This document shows positions 1 to 9,163 of a stretch of 64,000 bases of DNA, piece after piece. The stretch is from Prevotella sp. (GTDB taxonomy: Bacteria > Bacteroidota > Bacteroidia > Bacteroidales > Bacteroidaceae). Position 1 is the stretch's first letter. The number at the start of each line of letters is the position of its first letter. The notes below the pieces were generated by a model. That model searched no databases, had not been told where the DNA came from, and saw nothing but the letters and a program-made list of their open reading frames with translations. The stretch is taken from the NCBI GenBank assembly GCA_016281815.1, contig JAEEJK010000068.1, positions 1 to 64,000 on the forward strand, written 5' to 3'. The translations under genes were made by a program, and so were the position numbers.

Positions 1-795
1 CGACTCCTCATCGCCTATCTGATAACCGTCATACCATTTCTCCAAGATATCAAAGTCCATTCCATGACGCTCGGCCAGCATCCGAACCTCATCCTTGGTA
101 AATCCGAAAAATCTGGCCATCTTGCGAGGCTCCACCATCGAGTATTCAATGAAATTGTTCAGGGCAGACTCCGTCCTGTATTTCTTCACGGGCAGGATGC
201 CGGTCATATATACCCCGGCGAAAACATTAGAGGCATTCACCCCCTTGAACATCCTCCGCAGCCAGTTGACATAGCGGTCCATGGCTTGCGTACCTGGTTT
301 GAACTCACGGCAGATGGCATCCCACTCGTCGATGATGAAGACAAATTGCTCACCCGTGGCAGCAGCGATGCGGATAAGGCAGTCCATCAGGTCGTCACCC
401 TCGCGGACGGTTGTGTCAGGATAGGCTTCAAGCACGTCAGCCTTGAGTCTTGCATCCATGATGGCTACGATGTCGTCATCATGGAAACGGGTGGTGAACT
501 CCGTCAGGTCAAGGTATATGACGGGATATTTGTTCAGGTGCTCCTCAAACGAAGGGTCTTTGATAATCTCCAAATCTGAGAACAACTCTCGGGAGTCAAC
601 GGAGTGGTCGTAGTAGGCACACAGCATCTCTGCGGCCATCGACTTTCCGAATCGGCGGCATCTGGTCACGCAACTGAAGCGCCACTTGGAAAAAAGTGTG
701 TCATTGACGATGGCGATAAGCCCTGATTTATCGATATATTCTCGTTTTCGGGAGGATTTGAATCCTGCATTCCCTATGTTGATGTATGCCCCCAT
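1..795 (-). CDS. AAA-ATPase-like / PD-(D/E)XK-associated protein (3' part outside window)
   Basis: Reading leftward from the ATG at 795, the frame is open to the window edge (265 codons). The visible part is the AAA-ATPase-like domain common in Bacteroidota, which normally carries a PD-(D/E)XK nuclease-like domain at the C terminus; that end is not in view. Near residues 45-55 there is a variant Walker A region (RCRRFGKSMAAE) and near 150 a Walker B strand (FVFIIDEWD). The start is favoured because a -7 box lies just upstream at 821-829. These proteins are multicopy accessory genes of unknown role; activity against nucleic acid is only inferred from the fold. Confidence 0.85.
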   Translation of the reverse strand, partial: MGAYINIGNAGFKSSRKREYIDKSGLIAIVNDTLFSKWRFSCVTRCRRFGKSMAAEMLCAYYDHSVDSRELFSDLEIIKDPSFEEHLNKYPVIYLDLTEFTTRFHDDDIVAIMDARLKADVLEAYPDTTVREGDDLMDCLIRIAAATGEQFVFIIDEWDAICREFKPGTQAMDRYVNWLRRMFKGVNASNVFAGVYMTGILPVKKYRTESALNNFIEYSMVEPRKMARFFGFTKDEVRMLAERHGMDFDILEKWYDGYQIGDEES

Positions 796-820
796 GATGA
801 TGCCATTTAGAAAATACGAT

Positions 821-829
821 GCGAAGATA
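821..829 (-). promoter_or_regulatory. -7 box (TATCTTCGC) for the AAA-ATPase-like gene
   Basis: On the minus strand TATCTTCGC fits the Bacteroidetes -7 consensus TAnnTTYG and lies about 26 bp upstream of the ATG at 795. Confidence 0.5.
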
Positions 830-1032
830 TAAAAAAACTTTTACCCTGCAAAATTTCATCCGCCAAATTCAGAATTGAGATGCTGGTCAGATGGATAGGT
901 TTGGTTAGGGAAATCTTGAACAATCCTATGGACATCTTTGAAAAGAGCAAATCAAATGAGGCTTTTTCGGCGATTTTGTTCCTCATTGATGAATTTATCG
1001 GGGAAAGAGCCGCCAAATTCAGAAAAAAGCCA

Positions 1033-1041
1033 TACATTTGC
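1033..1041 (+). promoter_or_regulatory. -7 box (TACATTTGC) for the DUF4886 gene
   Basis: TACATTTGC matches TAnnTTTG. It lies 31 bp before the ATG at 1072 and only 7 bp before the alternative ATG at 1048, which argues for translation from 1072 or later. The 840-1030 stretch upstream holds no convincing gene; it contains two copies of CGCCAAATTCAGA. Confidence 0.6.
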
Positions 1042-1071
1042 AGAAAAATGACAAGGTTTTATTTTTCATTG

Positions 1072-2073
1072 ATGAAATTTTTCCCAGTATTGATGAAATT
1101 CTCCCCCATACCATTTGTACTCACCATCCTGATGCTGGCGGTGTGCCAGCATGTCCGCGCCCAGGAATGGAGGATGGTGATCACACAGACCGACGGCACC
1201 AAGATAGAAATGCCGACAGCGGGCATCAGCGATGTCACCTTCACCCAGTCAGCCCCCGGTACGGTGAGCCTTGACCACCCACTGCGGGTCTTGGTGTTGG
1301 GCAACAGTTATGCCCTTGATGCCACTGCTTATCTGGATGAGTTGGTGGAAGCGGCACATATCGACCGTGACCAACTGGGTGTTTATGTCGGTGTGATCAA
1401 TGGTGGACAGTTCTCCGATTGGACAGGCCGTTACAAATATGGCTCTGATGTCGTGCTTCAGAAGATGGCGGGCAATATTGTCATGAAAGACAAGGCAAGC
1501 GTCAAGGAATTGCTCCATCAGGAATGGGACCTGATTGTGGTGCTGCATGTGAGCAACAAGTCGTATGTGTGGAGCACGTTTGAGGAGACCCTTCCTGAGT
1601 TGTTGGAAATCATTCGTGAAAACTGCCCCAACAAGCAGGTGGAAATCGCCTATCAGATACCATGGGGCCATACGGAAGATGTTGCGGAAACGGAACTGGC
1701 CGGCAACATCGAATGTGCCCGCAAGTTGGCGGACGGATTCGGAATCACGCATCTCATCCCCGTGGGCACTGCAGTTCAGAATGCCAGGAACACTTCCCTC
1801 AACACGTCCATGTACATGACAAGGGACAACTGGCATTTGTGCATGGGTGTGGGAAGGTATGTGGCGGCTTGCACGTTCTTTGAGTCGGTCATCGCTCCTT
1901 TGGCACACGTCAGCGTGCTTGGCAACGAGGCAGTACACCCCATCACTGACGAGGAGAAAAGGACATACAATGGTTCGGTGGCGGTAGATGCATCCAACAG
2001 ACGGTTGTGCCAGTTGTGTGCCTTCTATGCCGTGAAAGACCCATTCAACGTCACCGCCATATCAGAGAAATAG
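1072..2073 (+). CDS. DUF4886 domain-containing secreted protein
   Basis: About 333 residues from this start. A hydrophobic signal sequence ends near QHVRAQEW, so the product is probably exported. After a short linker (TQTDGTKIEMPT) the DUF4886 domain begins with a beta strand and a GNS motif (LRVLVLGNSYALDA) resembling SGNH-hydrolase block I, and WHLCMGVGRYVAA near the C terminus fits a late catalytic block with Asp/His-like residues. The family is of unknown substrate; esterase-like chemistry is an inference from the fold. A 21-bp tandem duplication (1069-1110) gives two candidate starts, 1072 and 1093. The longer frame opens at 880 but would begin upstream of the promoter. Confidence 0.75.
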   Translation: MKFFPVLMKFSPIPFVLTILMLAVCQHVRAQEWRMVITQTDGTKIEMPTAGISDVTFTQSAPGTVSLDHPLRVLVLGNSYALDATAYLDELVEAAHIDRDQLGVYVGVINGGQFSDWTGRYKYGSDVVLQKMAGNIVMKDKASVKELLHQEWDLIVVLHVSNKSYVWSTFEETLPELLEIIRENCPNKQVEIAYQIPWGHTEDVAETELAGNIECARKLADGFGITHLIPVGTAVQNARNTSLNTSMYMTRDNWHLCMGVGRYVAACTFFESVIAPLAHVSVLGNEAVHPITDEEKRTYNGSVAVDASNRRLCQLCAFYAVKDPFNVTAISEK

Positions 2074-2101
2074 CCATTGCTAGAAAATATCCAAAGGCCA
2101 T

Positions 2102-3526
2102 TCAGTCTCCTGACTTGCAGGAGATGATGATGCGGCGGTAACTGCACAAGGGGATGTCGCCGTCGTCGGTCACCTCACATATCACGTGAATTTCTTCATT
2201 CCCCTTCCATTGTGGAAGGGAGACGTTTGCCTTGCCTCCCTGTTGCTCGAGGGTCAGGTCGGCAGGACAGTGCCCAGCATCACTTTGGATCCACCATTTG
2301 AAAGAGAGGTGGTCGCCGTCTGGGTCGAAAGAGTGTGCCGCATCCAGTTTCACGGTCTCGCTTTGGTGGGCAGAGATTTCTATGGGCTTTGTGCCTTGGC
2401 TGCCGTTCACGATGACGACGGGATTTCGGTTGCCCTGTCCTTTCTCGGCCCACTCCATGCGGGCAGCGAAATCATTGAAGACGGCAGGGTAGAACCGCTC
2501 CTCATACGCACGGGAGATGCTTTTCTGAGGCTGCTGCCAGTTGGTCCAGGCCGTTGTCAGCGAGTCTGGGCAGATGCCCCGTTTGGAACAGCCTGCCCAT
2601 CCTATCTGCTCCGGTTGGTCGGGAGAGTGCAGGCCGTTGGGCAGGACATGGAGGAAACTTGGTGTGTCGCCTTCTACACCCCATTTGTAGGTGGGGTATG
2701 CCTTGCCCAGGTTGCCTTTGCCTTGTATCCGCTGCGCGTATTGCTCCCACTGCTTGCTTCCGAGTTCGTTTTGTGACAGCCACGCGCTTTCGTCCCATAT
2801 AAAGAGAAGGTCATCGGCAAACTCTTTCCGCATCCACTGATGAGAACTGTAGGCACGGTTCATCCGCATGGCATAGACCATGTCTTGGTCGGTGATGGTG
2901 AAGACACGCAACTTGTTGAGAAACTTTTTCAGCGCCTCCTCACTCCGCTCCTGTTTCACCTTCCAAATGGCTTGGGCAAGGGTGTTGCCGCCGCCCCAAC
3001 AAGCGACCCAGAGTGGTCGCGGGTCATCTTCATCTACAAGTTTAATGATGAGTTCGCTGCCTGCCGTGTCGTTGTCTTTCCCTATCCTGGCGATGCCGGC
3101 ATGCTGACTGCCCATCGCCACCCGGCTCCGCAGATATTCCGGACTGGGCCAGTATCCTGTCAGTTGCTTCGACTGCTCTTCCTTCAGTGGAAGGAAGCCT
3201 TTCTGCCCCGACCGCTTCATCAGATGGGGGACATCCTTTTCGTAGGCGTCAATCACGCGATACAACGAGTCTGCCCATTCTGCAGGGTAGGGGTCACAGT
3301 TCCATCCGATGGTCGTGATAAGTGCCTCGATTTCAAGTTGGTCTGCATACACCATCAGGCGTACCATAGATTCCATGTCATCAGGCTCTATGTTCCCCGG
3401 TGCAATGTCTGTGAGTACCACGATACGGGGTTTCTGTTCCTCAAAGGCATACGTCGGGCAGGCGATGAATGACAAGAGCAACAGGAATGTCGGCAGAAAA
3501 TACCGTTTTTGTGAAACTTGCATCAT
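2102..3526 (-). CDS. DUF1593 domain-containing secreted protein (nucleoside-hydrolase-like)
   Basis: 474 residues with an N-terminal signal peptide (FLLLLSFIACPTYAF). The mature protein opens with RIVVLTDIAPGNIEPDDMES, matching the aspartate-rich metal-binding start of nucleoside-hydrolase-like folds in the DUF1593 family. The C-terminal ~90 residues (HSFDPDGDHLSFKWWIQ) are the immunoglobulin-like domain that usually follows. Such proteins are often found near carbohydrate genes and are thought to act on glycosides in the periplasm or outside the cell, but the substrate cannot be read from sequence. It converges with the DUF4886 gene with only 28 bp between stops. A -7 box lies at 3548-3556. 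Confidence 0.85.
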   Translation of the reverse strand: MMQVSQKRYFLPTFLLLLSFIACPTYAFEEQKPRIVVLTDIAPGNIEPDDMESMVRLMVYADQLEIEALITTIGWNCDPYPAEWADSLYRVIDAYEKDVPHLMKRSGQKGFLPLKEEQSKQLTGYWPSPEYLRSRVAMGSQHAGIARIGKDNDTAGSELIIKLVDEDDPRPLWVACWGGGNTLAQAIWKVKQERSEEALKKFLNKLRVFTITDQDMVYAMRMNRAYSSHQWMRKEFADDLLFIWDESAWLSQNELGSKQWEQYAQRIQGKGNLGKAYPTYKWGVEGDTPSFLHVLPNGLHSPDQPEQIGWAGCSKRGICPDSLTTAWTNWQQPQKSISRAYEERFYPAVFNDFAARMEWAEKGQGNRNPVVIVNGSQGTKPIEISAHQSETVKLDAAHSFDPDGDHLSFKWWIQSDAGHCPADLTLEQQGGKANVSLPQWKGNEEIHVICEVTDDGDIPLCSYRRIIISCKSGD

Positions 3527-3547
3527 TTTTAATCGTATTTAGACATC

Positions 3548-3556
3548 ACAAAAGTA
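3548..3556 (-). promoter_or_regulatory. -7 box (TACTTTTGT) for the DUF1593 gene
   Basis: Minus-strand TACTTTTGT fits TAnnTTTG, 22 bp upstream of the ATG at 3526. Confidence 0.55.
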
Positions 3557-3682
3557 GTTTTTTTCCCGATAAAAGCAAAACAAATGGTTTGTTTTCGATG
3601 GATTTTCCAGACAACAGTCTCCCTCGATAGCCTTTTTGAGTAATTCTTTATCCTAACTGACTGATAATTCCCGATTTTTGCG

Positions 3683-3691
3683 TAATTTTGC
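3683..3691 (+). promoter_or_regulatory. -7 box (TAATTTTGC) for the epimerase operon
   Basis: TAATTTTGC fits the -7 consensus and lies about 45 bp before the ATG at 3737. Confidence 0.6.
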
Positions 3692-3736
3692 AGACAATTT
3701 CCGTAATAGGTGCGAAAATCGCTGATTGGAGACAGA

Positions 3737-4747
3737 ATGGCGCAGAGAATATTGATTACAGGAGCGAGTGGTTTCATCGGTAGTTTCATCGTCGAGGAAG
3801 CACTCAGCCGTGGCATGGAGGTATGGGCCGCCGTGCGTGGCAGCAGTTCGAGGGCGTTTTTAACCGACCCGCGCATCCATTTCATCACGCTCAACCTCGG
3901 CGACCCCGCGCAGTTGTGCGAACAGTTGCATGACCACACCTTCGACTACGTGGTGCATGCCGCCGGTGTGACCAAGTGCCTGCATGCCGAGGACTTCCAC
4001 CGCGTCAACACGCAGGGTACACAGCATTTCGTGGAAGCACTGATGAAGACACAACCCTCGCTGCGCCGCTTCGTCTACCTCAGTTCGCTGAGCATCTTCG
4101 GACCGGTGCGTGAGCGTCAGCCCTACACGGAGATCTCCGACAGCGACACCCCACAGCCCAATACGGAGTATGGCCGGAGCAAGTTGGCCGCTGAACGGTG
4201 GCTCGACAGCCTGTCAGCCCAGGGAAAGGACTTCCCCTATGTCGTACTGCGCCCCACAGGGGTTTATGGACCGCGTGAGCGCGATTACTTCATGATGGCG
4301 AAGAGCATCCGGCAGCATGTCGATTTCTCGGTAGGCTACACTCGTCAGGACATCACCTTCGTCTATGTCAGTGACGTGGTGCAGGCGGTGATGCTCGCCC
4401 TCGACCACGGACGTGTGGGCGGCAAGTATTTCCTCAGCGACGGCGAGGTCTATCAGTCACGTGCCTTCAGCGACTGCCTGCAACGCGAATTGGGCAACCC
4501 GTGGCTGCTGCGCGTGAAGGCTCCCCTCTGGGTGCTGCGCGCCGTGACCTTCTGCGGAGAGTACTGGGGACGCATCACGGGGAAGGTGACAGCGCTCAAC
4601 AACGACAAATACCATATCCTGAGTCAGCGCAACTGGCGCTGCGACATCCGTCCTGCCATCGATGAACTGGGTTATCAGCCACAGGTGAGACTGGAGGAGG
4701 GTGTCCGGCGTGCGGTGAGATGGTATCAGGAAAACCACTGGTTGTAG
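3737..4747 (+). CDS. NAD-dependent epimerase/dehydratase (extended SDR)
   Basis: 336 residues. The N terminus has the Rossmann dinucleotide motif ILITGASGFIGSF (GxxGxxG), followed by the VVHAAGVTKC strand, the SSLSIFG catalytic Ser region and a YGRSK motif (Tyr-x-x-x-Lys), all expected of extended short-chain dehydrogenases acting on nucleotide sugars or related substrates. The exact substrate is not evident. The start at 3737 is preferred over 3710 because the protein then begins two residues before the Rossmann strand. The PAP2 gene starts one base after its stop, so the two are probably cotranscribed and translationally coupled. Confidence 0.85.
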   Translation: MAQRILITGASGFIGSFIVEEALSRGMEVWAAVRGSSSRAFLTDPRIHFITLNLGDPAQLCEQLHDHTFDYVVHAAGVTKCLHAEDFHRVNTQGTQHFVEALMKTQPSLRRFVYLSSLSIFGPVRERQPYTEISDSDTPQPNTEYGRSKLAAERWLDSLSAQGKDFPYVVLRPTGVYGPRERDYFMMAKSIRQHVDFSVGYTRQDITFVYVSDVVQAVMLALDHGRVGGKYFLSDGEVYQSRAFSDCLQRELGNPWLLRVKAPLWVLRAVTFCGEYWGRITGKVTALNNDKYHILSQRNWRCDIRPAIDELGYQPQVRLEEGVRRAVRWYQENHWL

Positions 4748-4748
4748 A

Positions 4749-5717
4749 ATGAAGAATTTATTGATATATCTTTTCTCGTTGGAGAAAAAACCCAAGAAAG
4801 GCCTCATGGGCTTTGAATGGGTGATGTTGGCTTACATGGCCTTCACTTTCATCATCATCTTTTTGGGATGGTCACGCCTGCCCAATGCGGAGATGATGGT
4901 CTGGGGTCGCCTGAAGGTGCTCGCCGTCACCCTGGCTATGTGGGGGGCATATAGAATGTTCCCGCTGGGGCTCATGCGGGTGGCACGGGCTGTGGTGCAG
5001 ATGTCGCTGCTTAGTTGGTGGTATCCCGACATCTTTGAACTCAACCGGATGTTGCCCAACCTCGACCATGTCTTTGCCACATGGGAGCAGACACTGTTCC
5101 ACTGCCAACCTGCGCTGCTCTTCTCACAGGTGGCAAGCCACGGCATTTTTAGCGAACTGATGTGCCTGGGCTACTACAGTTACTATCCGATGATGCTGGT
5201 GGTGTCGGTCGGTGTGCTGATGGTGAAACGTGCGGAGTTTGAGCGGGCCATCCTCATCATCCTCGGCTCTTTCTTCATCCACTACATCATCTTCATCTTC
5301 GTGCCCGTGGCAGGACCGCAGTTCTATTACGAGGCGGTGGGGATGGACAAAATAGCACAGGGCATTTTCCCCAACCTCCACGACTATTTCAACCTCCATC
5401 AAATACGTATGGAGTGTCCGGGATACAAGGAAGGCATTTTTTACGCATTGGTCGAACAGGCACATCAGGCGGGCGAGCGGCCAGTGGCGGCATTCCCCAG
5501 CAGTCATGTGAGCATCTGCATGGTGCTGATGCTTATCGCTTGGCGCACTCGCATGCGCTTCGTGTTCTGGGCTTTGATGCCCTTCGCCGTCCTGCTTTTC
5601 CTTTCCACGGTCTATATCCGTGCACACTATGCCATCGATGCCCTCGCCGGACTCGTCAGCGGCACACTCTGCTACATCCTTCTGGCATGGCTCACTAGCC
5701 TGCGGAAGTGGAAATGA
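4749..5717 (+). CDS. PAP2-family membrane phosphatase / transferase
   Basis: 322 residues with about six hydrophobic segments. The phosphatase signature is seen late in the protein: AFPSSHVS (motif 2) and YIRAHYAIDALAG (motif 3, His and Asp). Motif 1 (KxxxxxxRP) is represented by the GERPVAAFPSSH segment. The layout resembles the inositolphosphotransferase/Aur1-like branch of PAP2 proteins, which act on lipid phosphates or phospholipid head groups in the inner membrane. One base separates it from the upstream epimerase stop. Lipid substrate unknown; a role in sphingolipid or lipid A phosphate chemistry would be a guess. Confidence 0.85.
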   Translation: MKNLLIYLFSLEKKPKKGLMGFEWVMLAYMAFTFIIIFLGWSRLPNAEMMVWGRLKVLAVTLAMWGAYRMFPLGLMRVARAVVQMSLLSWWYPDIFELNRMLPNLDHVFATWEQTLFHCQPALLFSQVASHGIFSELMCLGYYSYYPMMLVVSVGVLMVKRAEFERAILIILGSFFIHYIIFIFVPVAGPQFYYEAVGMDKIAQGIFPNLHDYFNLHQIRMECPGYKEGIFYALVEQAHQAGERPVAAFPSSHVSICMVLMLIAWRTRMRFVFWALMPFAVLLFLSTVYIRAHYAIDALAGLVSGTLCYILLAWLTSLRKWK

Positions 5718-5718
5718 A

Positions 5719-5764
5719 TTATGATTGAAAATTGAAGATTGAAGATTGAAAATTGAGGATTGAT
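5719..5764 (+). repeat. Period-7 repeat (ATTGAAA/ATTGAAG)
   Basis: Tandem heptamers of ATTGAAA, ATTGAAG and ATTGAGG fill the space between the PAP2 stop and miaB. The same family recurs at about 18131-18178 and, reversed, at 62103-62139. Confidence 0.8.
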
Positions 5765-5771
5765 TAAGCAG

Positions 5772-7091
5772 ATGAAAAAACTATATATAGAGACATACGG
5801 ATGCCAGATGAATGTGGCAGACAGCGAGGTGGTGGCCTCCGTCATGCAGATGGCAGGCTATGAGGTGACCGATGACCCTAATGAGGCGGACGCCGTGTTT
5901 CTCAACACCTGTTCGGTGCGTGAGAACGCCGAGAACAAAATCTTCCGCCGACTGGAGGTACTCAATGCCGAGAACCGCCACGGACATCGCCGCATCCTCG
6001 GTGTGCTGGGTTGCATGGCAGAGCGTGTCAGGGACGACCTCATCGAGCACCACCATGCCGACCTCGTGGCCGGACCGGATGCTTACCTCAACCTGCCCGA
6101 CCTCATCGCGCAGGCCGAAATGGGGCATAAGGCCATCAATATCCAACTCTCCACCACCGAGACCTACCGCGACATCATCCCACAGCGCATTGCCACAGCC
6201 CGCATCAGCGGGTTTGTGAGCATCATGCGCGGCTGCAACAATTTCTGCCACTACTGCATCGTCCCCTATACCCGAGGACGGGAGCGCTCCCGTGACGTGG
6301 AGAGCATCCTCCGCGAGGTGACCGACCTCTGCCAGAGGGGATTCAAGGAGGTGACGCTGCTGGGACAGAATGTCAACTCCTACCACTTTGTCTCCGAGGG
6401 CAAGGATATCAACTTCCCCAGTCTGTTGCGGATGGTGGCAGAGGCAGTACCCACGATACGCGTACGCTTCACCACCTCCCATCCCAAGGATATGAGCGAC
6501 GAGACCCTGCATGTCATCGCCGACACACCCAACGTTTGCCGCCACATCCACCTGCCTGTGCAGAGTGGCAGCGACCGCATCCTGCAGTTGATGAACCGTA
6601 AGTACACACGGGAGTGGTATCTCGGGCGTGTGGAGGCCATCCGCCGCATCATCCCCGACTGCGGACTCTCCACCGACATCTTCGTAGGCTACCACAGTGA
6701 GACGGAGGCCGACCATGAGTTGTCACTCTCCCTCATGCGCGAGGTGGGCTACGACTCGGCTTTCATGTTCAAATACAGCGAGCGGCCGGGCACCTATGCC
6801 GCCAAACACTTGCCCGACGATGTGCCGGAGGAGGAGAAGATACGCCGCCTCAACCAACTCATCGCACTCCAGACGGAGATGTCGGCCGTGGCCAACCGCC
6901 GCGATGAGGGCAAGACCTTCGATGTGCTCGTAGAGGGCTACAGCAAGCGGTCGCGCCAGCAACTCATGGGGCGCAACGAGCAAAACAAGGCGGTGGTCTT
7001 CGACCGTGGCAATCACCATATCGGGGAGACCGTGCCGGTGCGCATCACTTCTTCCACCAGCGCCACCCTCTTGGGCGTGAGTGAAGAGTGA
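5772..7091 (+). CDS. miaB: tRNA-2-methylthio-N6-dimethylallyladenosine synthase MiaB
   Basis: 439 residues. MiaB adds a methylthio group to i6A at position 37 of tRNAs using two iron-sulfur clusters. Visible: the N-terminal methylthiotransferase domain with its three cysteines (YGCQMN, NTCSVRE, LGCMAER), the radical SAM motif CNNFCHYCIVPYTRGRERSR (CxxxCxxC) and a C-terminal TRAM-type region (VLVEGYSKRS through VRITSST). Length is normal. The ATG at 5772 gives the usual MKKLYIETYGCQMN start; an in-frame TTG at 5760 is less likely. Its last residues SEE and stop are encoded by the first units of the following heptamer repeat. Confidence 0.97.
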   Translation: MKKLYIETYGCQMNVADSEVVASVMQMAGYEVTDDPNEADAVFLNTCSVRENAENKIFRRLEVLNAENRHGHRRILGVLGCMAERVRDDLIEHHHADLVAGPDAYLNLPDLIAQAEMGHKAINIQLSTTETYRDIIPQRIATARISGFVSIMRGCNNFCHYCIVPYTRGRERSRDVESILREVTDLCQRGFKEVTLLGQNVNSYHFVSEGKDINFPSLLRMVAEAVPTIRVRFTTSHPKDMSDETLHVIADTPNVCRHIHLPVQSGSDRILQLMNRKYTREWYLGRVEAIRRIIPDCGLSTDIFVGYHSETEADHELSLSLMREVGYDSAFMFKYSERPGTYAAKHLPDDVPEEEKIRRLNQLIALQTEMSAVANRRDEGKTFDVLVEGYSKRSRQQLMGRNEQNKAVVFDRGNHHIGETVPVRITSSTSATLLGVSEE

Positions 7092-7216
7092 AGAGTGAAG
7101 AGTGAAGAATGAAGAGTGAAGAGTGAAGAATGAAGAGTGAAGAGTGAAGAATGAAGAGTGAAGAGTGAAGAATGAAGAATGAAGAGTGAAGAATGAAGAA
7201 TGAAGAGTGAAGATAA
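7080..7216 (+). repeat. Period-7 tandem repeat (AGTGAAG/AATGAAG), about 19 units
   Basis: A long run of heptamers AGTGAAG and AATGAAG starts inside the last codons of miaB and continues for about 135 bp. A second array of the same family is at 10279-10362. Antisense translation gives spurious FTLHSS repeats. Confidence 0.95.
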
Positions 7217-7220
7217 AGAA

Positions 7221-7256
7221 TCGTTTCTCCGTATGTTGCGTTTTTGACGCAACCCC
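7221..7256. repeat. Dispersed hairpin element, copy 1 (GTTGCGT-N5-ACGCAAC)
   Basis: A perfect 7-bp stem (7235-7253) preceded by TTTCTCCGTAT. Near-identical copies are at 10361-10397 and 19464-19499, each just after a gene end. It could act as a terminator or be a mobile-repeat relic. Confidence 0.7.
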
Positions 7257-7319
7257 CAAAAAGGACTATTCTCTCACCCCTTACCTCTCACCTCTCACTT
7301 CCCCCCATACCCCTAAAAT

Positions 7320-9146
7320 ATGCGTGAATTCTTACAAGTGCTGAGACGGTTCATTCCGCCCTACAAGAAATACCTGATACTGTCGGTGCTGTTCAATATC
7401 CTTTCCGTGATACTGAACATCTTCTCGTTTGCCGCCCTCATCCCCATCTTGCAGATTATCTTCAAGACAGGTGACGCTGAGGCGGCGACCTCACTCATGG
7501 CATGGGACTGGCATCATGTGCAGGAGGTGCTGATGAACAACATGAATTACTACGTCAATCAGATGATAGCCAGTATGGGGGCGACCACCACACTGCTCAT
7601 CATCGGACTGTTCCTGGCACTGATGACCTTCCTCAAGACGGGTGCCTACTTCCTCTCCTCTGCCACCATCATCCCCATCCGCACAGGTGTGGTGCGCGAC
7701 ATCCGCAACCAACTCTACCGCAAGATCAACTCGCAGTCGCTGGGATTCTTCTCTGAGGAGCGCAAAGGAGATATCATTGCACGCATGAGCGGCGATGTGC
7801 AGGAGATTGAGCACTCCATCATGTCGAGTCTCGAGATGATTTTCAAGAACCCCATCCTCATCATAGGCTATTTCGCCATGCTGCTTTTCATCTCATGGCA
7901 ACTCACACTCTTCACCCTTGTCATCGTCCCTGTCATGGGGTGGTTCATGGGATTCGTGGGCCGCAAACTCAAGAAAAACTCCATCAAGGCGCAGGCACTG
8001 TGGAGCGACACGATGAGTCAGGCGGAGGAGACCCTTGGCGGTCTGCGCATCATCAAGGCGTTCTGTGCTGAGGAAAAGATGAACACCCGTTTTGACAAGA
8101 TCAATACCGCCTACCGCAACGACATCATGAGGGTCAACATACGGCAGTCAATGGCGCACCCGATGAGTGAGTTCCTCGGCACGGTGATGATAGTCATCGT
8201 ACTTTGGTTCGGCGGTATGCTCGTGCTCAACAACCAGACACTGTCGGGCCCCATCTTCATCTACTACATGGTGATGCTCTACAGCATCATCAACCCCCTC
8301 AAGGAATTTTCCAAGGCTGGTTACAACATCCCCAAGGGACTGGCTTCCATGGAGCGTGTCGACAAGATATTGCTGGCGGAGAACAGTATCCGGGAACCAG
8401 AGAACCCGAAGCCTATCCACAGTTTTGAGCATGAGATAGAGTTCCGCCATGTGTCGTTCCGCTACGGCGAGCAGTGGGTGCTCCGCGACATCTGCCTCAC
8501 CATCCGCAAGGGACAGACCATCGCCCTCGTGGGACAGAGCGGCAGCGGCAAGTCCACACTCGTCGACCTCATCCCGCGCTACTACGACGTGCAGGAGGGA
8601 CAGGTGCTCATCGACGGCATCGACGTGCGCGACCTGGGCATTCACGACCTGCGCTCACTCATCGGCAACGTCAACCAGGAGTCGATACTCTTTAACGACA
8701 GTTTTTTCAACAACATCTCTTTCGGGGTACCAGAGGCGACGCAGCAACAGGTGGAGGATGCCGCACGCATCGCCAATGCCCATGAGTTCATCATGGCTTC
8801 CGAAAAAGGCTACGACACATTCGTGGGCGACCGTGGCGGACGTCTCTCTGGCGGGCAGCGCCAACGGGTAAGTATCGCTCGCGCCATCCTGAAAAACCCG
8901 CCCATCCTCATCCTCGACGAGGCGACCTCCGCCCTTGACACCGAGAGCGAGCGCCTGGTGCAGGATGCCCTGGAGCGGTTGATGAAGACGCGCACCACCG
9001 TCGCCATCGCCCACCGCCTCTCCACCATCCGCAACGCCGACGAAATCTGTGTGCTCCATGAGGGCCGCATCGTGGAGCGTGGCACCCATGAGAGTCTCCT
9101 CGCCGCTGACGGATACTATAAGAAACTGCATGACATGCAGGCCTAA
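7320..9146 (+). CDS. MsbA-like ABC exporter (fused membrane and ATPase domains)
   Basis: 608 residues, inner membrane. Residues 1-330 hold six predicted membrane segments of the type I exporter fold (early LSVLFNILSVILNIFSF, later LIIGYFAMLLFISWQ). The nucleotide-binding domain has Walker A GQSGSGKST, signature LSGGQRQRVSIARAIL, Walker B ILILDEATSALD and the switch histidine in AHRLSTI. The family flips lipid A core, glycolipids or peptides. The neighbouring glycosyltransferase, KdkA-like kinase and LpxL-like acyltransferase genes favour a lipopolysaccharide or glycolipid cargo. This is inference from context. The glycosyltransferase gene follows 17 bp downstream. Confidence 0.93.
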   Translation: MREFLQVLRRFIPPYKKYLILSVLFNILSVILNIFSFAALIPILQIIFKTGDAEAATSLMAWDWHHVQEVLMNNMNYYVNQMIASMGATTTLLIIGLFLALMTFLKTGAYFLSSATIIPIRTGVVRDIRNQLYRKINSQSLGFFSEERKGDIIARMSGDVQEIEHSIMSSLEMIFKNPILIIGYFAMLLFISWQLTLFTLVIVPVMGWFMGFVGRKLKKNSIKAQALWSDTMSQAEETLGGLRIIKAFCAEEKMNTRFDKINTAYRNDIMRVNIRQSMAHPMSEFLGTVMIVIVLWFGGMLVLNNQTLSGPIFIYYMVMLYSIINPLKEFSKAGYNIPKGLASMERVDKILLAENSIREPENPKPIHSFEHEIEFRHVSFRYGEQWVLRDICLTIRKGQTIALVGQSGSGKSTLVDLIPRYYDVQEGQVLIDGIDVRDLGIHDLRSLIGNVNQESILFNDSFFNNISFGVPEATQQQVEDAARIANAHEFIMASEKGYDTFVGDRGGRLSGGQRQRVSIARAILKNPPILILDEATSALDTESERLVQDALERLMKTRTTVAIAHRLSTIRNADEICVLHEGRIVERGTHESLLAADGYYKKLHDMQA

Positions 9147-9163
9147 ACCCCTACACTTCTCAA

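Noticed and set aside
1..579. Rightward 171-codon frame at the left edge
   Set aside because: Shadow of the leftward AAA-ATPase-like gene, which has recognisable Walker regions.
880..1071. N-terminal extension of the DUF4886 protein
   Set aside because: It lies upstream of the -7 box at 1033-1041 and would bury the signal peptide.
6723..7259. Leftward frame rich in FTLHSS repeats
   Set aside because: It is the antisense translation of the heptamer array and of miaB; no start signal or family.
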